In this document: one piece after another, positions 1 to 6,100 of the stretch
Position numbering within the stretch: the first letter of the stretch is position 1
Layout of the letters: every line of letters begins with the position of its first letter
DNA from: Bacteroidota bacterium
GTDB taxonomy: Bacteria > Bacteroidota > Bacteroidia > NORP154
Length of the DNA stretch: 6,689 nucleotides
Reading direction: 5' to 3'
Assembly: GCA_002401055.1 (NCBI GenBank)
Contig: NVRZ01000179.1
Coordinates: forward strand, 1-6,689
Notes under the pieces: generated by a model
The model's database searches: none
The model's input: the letters and a program-made list of their open reading frames with translations, nothing else
What the model was told of the DNA's origin: nothing
Position numbers and translations under genes: made by a program

Positions 1-57
1 ATAGTAATTCATAGATGAATATAATTTGGATATTTGATAACAAAACAAAATAAAATT

Positions 58-2910
58 ATGAATAATCTACGATCCTTAAAATTATTTGTTGTTATTCTTG
101 GTATTCCCGCAATAAGCTTTTCCCAGCAGGTGCGAAATTGTGGTACAATGGAGAATTTGACGTTTTTGACCAAAAATGACCCTAATTTGGTTGAAAAAAT
201 GGAGCGTATTGAAACACAAACCAATCAATGGATTGTTAGCAAAGGGGGCAGATCTCAAGCTGTAATTACGATTCCTGTTGTGGTACATGTGGTTTACAAA
301 ACTTCCGCACAAAATATTAGTGATGCGCAGATACAGTCTCAAATTAATGTACTCACCCAAGACTTTAGAAGGTCCAATGCGGATGCTGTCAATACTCCCT
401 CTTACTTTTCTGGAATAGCGGCGGATGCTCAAATAGAATTTTGTCTGGCCGTTCGCGACCCCAGTGGTAATGCTTCGACTGGAATAACCCGCACCCAAAC
501 TTCAACTTCTTCTTTTTCTAGTAACAATTATATTAAATACGACAGCTACGGAGGAAAAAATTCCTGGCCGGCTGAAGACTATCTCAATCTTTGGGTTTGC
601 AATTTAAGTGGTAGTCTACTGGGATACGCACAATTCCCCGGTGGTGCTGCAGCAACTGATGGCGTGGTTATAAGTTACAGATACTTTGGAAGTGGTGGCA
701 GTGCACAATACCCATTTGATAAAGGAAGGACGGCAACTCATGAAGTTGGACACTGGCTTAATTTACGCCACATATGGGGGGATTCATATTGCGGTAATGA
801 CTATGTAAGTGATACACCAACTCAAAAGCAGGATAATTCAGGATGTCCCTCATTCCCGAGTCCAACTTGCGGAAATGGCAGTGATATGTTCATGAATTAT
901 ATGGATTATTCAAATGATGCGTGCATGAATATGCTTTCAGAGGGTCAGGCAGTGAGGATGAATGCGCTCTTCGGCAGTGGTGGCTGGAGGGAAAGTTTAA
1001 AGATTTCTTTAGGCTGTACTCCTGTTGGCAGTGTGTCATCTTATTGTATATCCAAAGGTAATGACGCCGTCTATGAATGGATTGCAGGGGTAAAGATTGG
1101 ATCTATATATAAGAATACTGGATCAGATGGTGGTTATGCGGATTACACCAGTATATCTGCTAACCTAGTGCAAGGAGACACATACAATTTATCTTTAAAA
1201 CCTGGATTTGCATCGACAGCCTATAACGAGTACTGGAAAATATGGATAGACTACAATCAGGATGATGATTTTTCTGATGCAGGTGAGCTAGTATTTGATG
1301 CTGGCGCTCTTTCAAGTGCAACGGTTACCGGTTCGTTTGTAGTGTCAGCCGCTTCCTTATCAGGGCCTACACGGATGAGGGTCTCTATGAAATACAATGG
1401 AGCACAAACTTCAGCTTGCGAGACTTTCAATTATGGTGAAGTTGAAGACTATACTGTTAATATTGTCGCAGTTTGCCCAATACCAAGTGGGCCGAGCGTT
1501 TCGCTTATAACAACCAGTAGTGCCACTTTAAATTGGGATCAGGCCTCTGTCCTGTCTTACAATGTGCGTGTTAAAGCCGTAAGCAGTTCTTCGTGGAGTA
1601 CTTTCTCAAGTTCTAGCACCTCCTTAAACGTTACGGGCATGAGTAGCGCTACGGATTACGAATTTCAGGTACAGAGTGTTTGCGCACAATCAATATTGAG
1701 TATGTTCTCCAGCTCAAATACTTTTACAACTTTAGGCAATAGCTCCCTGACATATTGCTCTAGTAAAGGTAAAGAAGTGGGTTATGAGTGGATTGCTTCG
1801 GTAAATATAGGGGGCATATCCAATACAAGTGGCGCAAATGGAGGGTATGCCGACTTCTCTAACTTGTCAACAACCATGGAGCAAAATGGCTCATACGATG
1901 TGACTTTGGTACCCGGATTTGCATCTCAGAGTTATGATGAATATTGGCGAATATGGATTGATCTAAATCAGGATGGTGACTTTACTGACGCTGGCGAATT
2001 GGTATTTAGCCCATCGGTCTCCAGTAATACGGTTTCAGGAATGCTTACTATCTCGTCAGGCGCAACTATCGGTGAAACCCGAATGCGAGTAAGCATGAAA
2101 TACAATGCGAGCCCCACCTCATGTGAAACGTTTAGTTATGGAGAAGTTGAAGATTATACGATTTTAATTATACCTGCGGCTCCTGTGTTTAATTATTGCA
2201 CCAGTGCTGGCAGCGATGCCACTTACGAGTGGATTGCCGGAGTTGTTGTAGGTGACATTAACAATACATCAGCTTCAGATGGTGGATATGCGGACAATAC
2301 ATCGATCATCACCAATCTGGACATTAACAATGTTTACACCATTTCGTTAACACCTGGCTTTGCATCAACTGTTTACAATGAATATTGGAAGATTTGGATT
2401 GACCTTAACCAGGATGGAGATTTTGAAGATGTAGGAGAATTGGTTTACGATCAGGGTGGAATGTCGAGTTCAACTGTGTCGGGTTCAATAGACTTGCCGA
2501 ACACTGCTACTCTCGGTACTACAACAATGCGCGTAAGCATGAAATACAATGGCTCTCCAAGTTCCTGTGAGATATTTAATTATGGCGAAGTAGAGGATTA
2601 CAGCGTTAATATTGTTGATGGAAATAAGATTTCAGATGTAGCAGAAGATGCTTCATTTGGTATTGACATGAATTTATATCCAAACCCCACGAATGGAGAT
2701 GCCTACGTATCTTTCTCGGCTGATGGAGCTGAAGAAGATTTGAAGATCGTCGTGTCAAATGTACAAGGACAGATAATGATTTCAGAAATAATCGATTCAC
2801 ATTTCATGCCTTACGTGCTTGCAACTAATGATTACGCTCCTGGCACCTATTTTGTGATTCTGTCTGCCGGTGATAAGTCCACGGTAAAGCGGTTGGTTGT
2901 TATTAAGTAA
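58..2910 (+). CDS. T9SS-secreted M43-family zinc metallopeptidase with three GEVED domains and one Fn3-like domain
   Basis: Predicted extracellular endopeptidase, 950 residues from ATG 58. A TTG at 34 is in frame, but ATG 58 gives a clean signal peptide (MNNLRSLKLF, hydrophobic core, cleavage near SFS|QQ, residue 22). A short propeptide follows with RNCGT (C28), a possible cysteine switch. The catalytic domain spans about 72-320: HEVGHWLNLRH gives zinc ligands H228, H232 and H238 with catalytic E229, and the Met-turn MNYMDYSND centres on M282. The CGNDYVSDTPTQ stretch and surrounding cysteines are typical of M43 (cytophagalysin/ulilysin/pappalysin). GEVED domains lie at about 329-469, 566-705 and 713-853, with an Fn3-like domain at 473-560. 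Residues 867-950 are a type A T9SS sorting domain (NLYPNPTNG, then APGTYFVIL, ending KRLVVIK). All catalytic residues are present and no frameshift is seen. The peptidase family and export route are well supported; the substrate is unknown. Confidence 0.93.
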   Translation: MNNLRSLKLFVVILGIPAISFSQQVRNCGTMENLTFLTKNDPNLVEKMERIETQTNQWIVSKGGRSQAVITIPVVVHVVYKTSAQNISDAQIQSQINVLTQDFRRSNADAVNTPSYFSGIAADAQIEFCLAVRDPSGNASTGITRTQTSTSSFSSNNYIKYDSYGGKNSWPAEDYLNLWVCNLSGSLLGYAQFPGGAAATDGVVISYRYFGSGGSAQYPFDKGRTATHEVGHWLNLRHIWGDSYCGNDYVSDTPTQKQDNSGCPSFPSPTCGNGSDMFMNYMDYSNDACMNMLSEGQAVRMNALFGSGGWRESLKISLGCTPVGSVSSYCISKGNDAVYEWIAGVKIGSIYKNTGSDGGYADYTSISANLVQGDTYNLSLKPGFASTAYNEYWKIWIDYNQDDDFSDAGELVFDAGALSSATVTGSFVVSAASLSGPTRMRVSMKYNGAQTSACETFNYGEVEDYTVNIVAVCPIPSGPSVSLITTSSATLNWDQASVLSYNVRVKAVSSSSWSTFSSSSTSLNVTGMSSATDYEFQVQSVCAQSILSMFSSSNTFTTLGNSSLTYCSSKGKEVGYEWIASVNIGGISNTSGANGGYADFSNLSTTMEQNGSYDVTLVPGFASQSYDEYWRIWIDLNQDGDFTDAGELVFSPSVSSNTVSGMLTISSGATIGETRMRVSMKYNASPTSCETFSYGEVEDYTILIIPAAPVFNYCTSAGSDATYEWIAGVVVGDINNTSASDGGYADNTSIITNLDINNVYTISLTPGFASTVYNEYWKIWIDLNQDGDFEDVGELVYDQGGMSSSTVSGSIDLPNTATLGTTTMRVSMKYNGSPSSCEIFNYGEVEDYSVNIVDGNKISDVAEDASFGIDMNLYPNPTNGDAYVSFSADGAEEDLKIVVSNVQGQIMISEIIDSHFMPYVLATNDYAPGTYFVILSAGDKSTVKRLVVIK
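1042..1464 (+). repeat. GEVED domain copy 1 (coding repeat)
   Basis: Residues 329-469 of the M43 peptidase. It starts with SYC (C330), carries YEWIAGV, DGGYAD, PGFAST and EYWKIWID, and ends CETFNYGEVEDYTVNI (C454). The two cysteines recur at the same places in all three copies and probably pair. The acidic loop at residues 398-404 reads DYNQDDD, whereas copies 2 and 3 have DLNQDGD, so the loop glycine is replaced by aspartate here. GEVED domains are common next to peptidase domains in secreted Bacteroidetes proteins; a binding or spacer role is inference. Confidence 0.85.
1474..1737 (+). other. Fibronectin type III-like domain inserted between GEVED copies 1 and 2
   Basis: Residues 473-560 of the M43 peptidase. 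The segment runs CPIPSGPSV, then TTSSATLNWD, SYNVRVKAV, SSWSTF, SLNVTGMSSATDYEFQVQSVC and ends in NTFTTLG. The tryptophan in the B-strand region, the YNVRV strand and the L..G..S.T.YEFQV pattern are the usual Fn3 signature. It accounts for about 90 extra residues between the acidic loops of GEVED copies 1 and 2 (237 residues apart) compared with copies 2 and 3 (147 apart). It probably acts as a spacer or protein/glycan-binding module. Confidence 0.8.
1753..2172 (+). repeat. GEVED domain copy 2 (coding repeat)
   Basis: Residues 566-705 of the M43 peptidase. It starts TYC (C567), contains YEWIASVNIGG, NGGYADF, PGFASQSYDEYWRIWID and the acidic loop DLNQDGDF (from D635), and ends SCETFSYGEVEDYTILII (C689). 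By eye it is the most divergent copy: several positions identical in copies 1 and 3 differ here (IASV for IAGV, NGGYAD for DGGYAD, YDEYWR for YNEYWK, FSYG for FNYG). Confidence 0.85.
2089..2107 (+). repeat. 19-bp exact direct repeat inside GEVED copy 2 (partner at 2533-2551)
   Basis: The 19 bases gtaagcatgaaatacaatg occur identically at 2089-2107 and 2533-2551. They encode VSMKYN plus the first base of the next codon in the equivalent place of GEVED copies 2 and 3. The matching site in copy 1 (VSMKYN near 1381) uses different synonymous codons at its start. The repeat is best read as a relic of domain duplication or gene conversion between copies 2 and 3, not as a separate element. Confidence 0.7.
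2194..2616 (+). repeat. GEVED domain copy 3 (coding repeat)
   Basis: Residues 713-853 of the M43 peptidase. It starts YC (C714), contains YEWIAGVVVGD, DGGYAD, PGFASTVYNEYWKIWID and the acidic loop DLNQDGDFED (from D782), and ends SCEIFNYGEVEDYSVNIV (C837). It directly precedes the linker to the T9SS sorting tail and follows copy 2 after only about seven residues. The DxNxDGD pattern resembles calcium-binding loops such as those of EF-hand or thrombospondin type 3 repeats; metal binding is inference. Confidence 0.85.
2533..2551 (+). repeat. 19-bp exact direct repeat inside GEVED copy 3 (partner at 2089-2107)
   Basis: Second member of the exact 19-bp pair described at 2089-2107. It sits at the VSMKYN strand of GEVED copy 3, 444 bp downstream of its partner and in the same reading frame, so recombination between the two would delete one GEVED unit without a frameshift. 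Confidence 0.7.
2656..2907 (+). other. Type IX secretion C-terminal sorting domain (type A) of the M43 peptidase
   Basis: Residues 867-950. The motif order is that of T9SS type A tails: DMNLYPNPTNGDAYVSF near the start, a middle strand LKIVVSNVQGQIM, then the APGTYFVILSAGD strand and a basic end KSTVKRLVVIK. These tails direct passage through the outer-membrane T9SS channel and are usually removed by the sortase PorU, leaving the protein secreted or attached to surface lipopolysaccharide. No T9SS component genes are in the window. Confidence 0.92.
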
Positions 2911-3176
2911 CTGACTTAGAAGTAGAGAAGTAACATACTTTGAACGGTGAGTAGCATTTTGTTCTTTTTCGCCTCTGAAATAGGTCCTTATCGCTTTGAA
3001 TTCAAGTAACATTCTCGTAACTTGTGAACAAATTGACAGTATTTTATATCTAAAAACGGAATTTTTCCCAAATAAAAAACGCCAACCATGAAACGAGCTT
3101 ACTTAAGTCTTTCTCACTGAAGGATGCATTTAGGCGAGATGATTTGACCGGCTTAATAAAAATAAAATCACACCAA
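2911..3176 (+). other. Intergenic region between the two peptidase genes
   Basis: 266 bp with no convincing gene. Both strands are AT-rich with frequent stops. It holds a possible Bacteroidetes-type promoter around 2996-3025, a 10-codon frame at 3088-3120 that begins MKRAYLS, and a weak inverted repeat AAGTA-ACA-TACTT at 2928-2940 that lacks a following T-run, so it is not a convincing terminator. The last 25 bases before ATG 3177 are strongly A-rich, as is usual for Bacteroidetes translation starts lacking a Shine-Dalgarno motif. Confidence 0.6.
2996..3025 (+). promoter_or_regulatory. Weak candidate Bacteroidetes sigma-ABfr-type promoter for the M36-like gene
   Basis: TTG at 2996-2998 is followed after 19 bases by TAACTTGT at 3018-3025. 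The Bacteroidetes consensus is TTG, 19-20 bases, TAnnTTTG; the -7 box here matches four of six fixed positions. The spacing is right but the box is imperfect. Transcription would start near 3030 and give a leader of roughly 145 bases. This is a pattern match only. Confidence 0.2.
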
Positions 3177-6100
3177 ATGAATTCAAAAATTTCTGTTTTC
3201 AGTTTGTTTTTGTACGCAACCTGTATTTCATCATCTGTATTTGCAGGAGGTGATGTAAAGACCAATGAAGGGAATGTTGAGAAGACCTTCATCATCAATA
3301 ATACTCGAATTGCCAATGAAGCTTTTCAAAAAGAATTGCGAGCGGGAAAGGCCTGGGTGCAATTCACCGCCAAACACAGCGGATGGCGTGTTGAATTCAA
3401 TGAGGAAAATAAAAAACCACATAGGGCCTATGGGAAGGCAATAGCTACATCGGGATCAACTTATGAAGCCTGTGCTGAAGACTTCATTGCTACTGAACTG
3501 GGACTGTTCAATATACCTTTTGGAGATTTATACATTACCGGAAAGAGTTTGTCATCCAGGCATTGCTTTATAAACTATGGACAAACCTATAAAGGCGTGA
3601 ATGTTCTGTTTAGCCGAATGGTTGTAAAAATGACCAAGGACCGCAAGGTTGTTATGTTTGGGGCGGATGTTTACGATGATATTAATATTGGCATAAGCCC
3701 TGCAATTTCAATTGCTCAAGCAGAGGCAGGGGCAAAGGTTGGTATTGATGAAACAATTCTATCTGTTAAGGCCAACAAAGACTTATTCATTTTACCTATA
3801 CCAGAATTTCGAAAGTATAAGTACCGGCTTGTCTATGAAGTTATGGTTGAGGCGATTGGCAATGAAATACCTTCTTCCTACCGGACTTGGGTTGATGCTG
3901 AGAATGGTGAAGTACTTTATAGGGACAACCAGGTAAAATTTCATTCGCCATCACCAACATCTCCTCCTCCGCCGCTAGCGCCAATTGAAGTTGACATAAC
4001 CGGAACCATATATCCAACGTATTCATACAATCCCAGTGCAACAGGTGTATTGGCCAATATGAGGATTAGAATAAATAATGTGAATTACTGGACCGATGCC
4101 AATGGCCACCTCACTACAGGAGTTACAACGGCCACGAACGGGACATTTTTTCTGGATGGTACATGGGCGGATGTTGAAACCGGTGGCACGACACCCTCCT
4201 TTACAACGGCCTTGATAGCAGGTGCTAATACAGAAACGTTTGACAACGATGCCTTTATCCGAGAACTGACGGCATATTATCATGTAAATGTTATTCATGA
4301 CTATCTCAAACAAGAAATACCCTCGTTTACGGGTATGGATTTCCAGCTTACCACAAATATTGATGTTAGCGGAACGTGCAACGCCTTTTACAATGGCTCT
4401 TCAATTAACTTCTACATAGCGGGTGGGGGATGCCTTTCCTATGCAACTGTTGCTGATGTTATATATCATGAATACGCACATGGAATCAATGATAATTTTT
4501 ATCAGGATCAAGGGCAGTTTTTTAATAATGGTGCGATGGGTGAGGCCTATGGAGATGTTTGGGCCCTGTCCATTACCTTGGATCCAATATTAGGACGCGG
4601 AGGAAATGATTCAGATCCAGATGATTTTATCAGGAGATATGATATAAATCCTAAAGTTTACCCGGAAGATATTGTTGGCCAGGTTCATGCTGATGGGGAA
4701 ATTCTTGCAGGCGCATGGTGGGACCTTTATCTTTTAATGGGAAATATGGACACGGTTATGTACCTGTTTTCGGAAGCCTATTATGGCGTGCAAGCTGTTC
4801 TTGCAAATGGAAATGAAGGGCAGGCTTTTCGAGATGTGTTATTGGATGTCTTGCAAGCTGACGACGATGACGCCAATATCAATAATGGTACTCCTAATGG
4901 AACTGAAATCTGCCAGGCTTTCGGACAACATGGAATTACCTTAGTTTCTAATGCTACACTAACACATTCCATCGTCACCGATTGGACTCCTGGTACGGCC
5001 GTTGATATTGACGCAACGTTAAATTTAACCGACACTACCTACCTTGGAAGTGTGAAGATGTTTTATAAAATCGATAATGGAACTTGGGTCACCATTGTTA
5101 TGACCAATTTGGGAGGTGGTGATTATACTGGAGTAATTCCTGCTCAATCACCAGGCGCAATTATTTCTTATTATTTAGGTGTTGAAGATAATATATGTGG
5201 CTATTTATCTTCGATAATTCCCATTGGTGCAGTTAATCCAGAAGCGAATATTCCTTATTATATATTGGTAGGATATGATTTGGAGTTAACAAATGATTTT
5301 GATTTTAACACGTTTTCCGGATCTTGGACCTATGGATTTCCAATGCCTACTGATTCAGCTACCACTGGAATGTGGGAAGAAGCGGTTCCTGTAGGAATGA
5401 TAATAGACGGTTATGAGTTTGCTCCGACCAACCAACACACACCAGGTGGATTCGTTTGCGCAGTAACCCAGACAAACACTTCATCTTCAGGTTCTGCAGG
5501 TGAATTTGATGTAGATGGGGGTAGGTCTACCTTGCAAAGTCCCGTAATTGACCTTTCGAGTTTCATAAATCCAGTAGTTAGCTACTACCGCTGGTTTAGC
5601 AACGATCCTCCTTCATCAGCGAACCCAGGAAATGACCCCTGGTATGTTGAGATAACAGATGATGGCTCTACTTGGGTACCTGTTGAGTTCACCTATGTTT
5701 CTGACAATAGCTGGAGACGATTTGCATTTAGAGTAACCGATTATGTGAATCAAACTGCCAATTTTCAAATGAAATTTATGGTTTCAGATAGTATTCTCAC
5801 TTCTATCGGACCTCCAGGATGTGGCTCTTCACCATTTTGTGGTGGAAGCCTGGTTGAAGCAGCGCTTGATGATATTGAAATCTGGTCACAACAAATTATT
5901 GGATTAACCGCTACGATTACTGGCACAACAAATATTAGTTGCAACGGAAATACGGACGGCGAGGCAACTGTTTCTGGGGCAGGAGGAACATCTCCCTATA
6001 CGTATTCCTGGAACACATCACCAGTACAGAACACTGCAACCGCCACTGGGTTGGCTGCAGGATCATACCAATGCATATTAACAGATGCTGTAGGTGGAGC

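Noticed and set aside
21..40. TAnnTTTG-like boxes upstream of the M43 gene (TATAATTTGG, GATATTTG)
   Set aside because: Spacing inside each box does not fit the consensus, and no matching TTG element is visible at the right distance in the few bases available.
2928..2940. Inverted repeat AAGTA-ACA-TACTT after the M43 stop codon as a terminator
   Set aside because: The stem is only 5 bp and AT-rich and no T-run follows, so it is not convincing as an intrinsic terminator.
3177..3248. Lipoprotein signal (cysteine C16 in LYATC) in the M36-like protein
   Set aside because: The residues before the cysteine do not fit a lipobox, and a normal signal peptidase I site (VFA|GG) follows.
3050..3422. Minus-strand frames covering the start of the M36-like gene
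   Set aside because: They lie opposite a signal peptide and propeptide that match known families, and have no domain or start context of their own.
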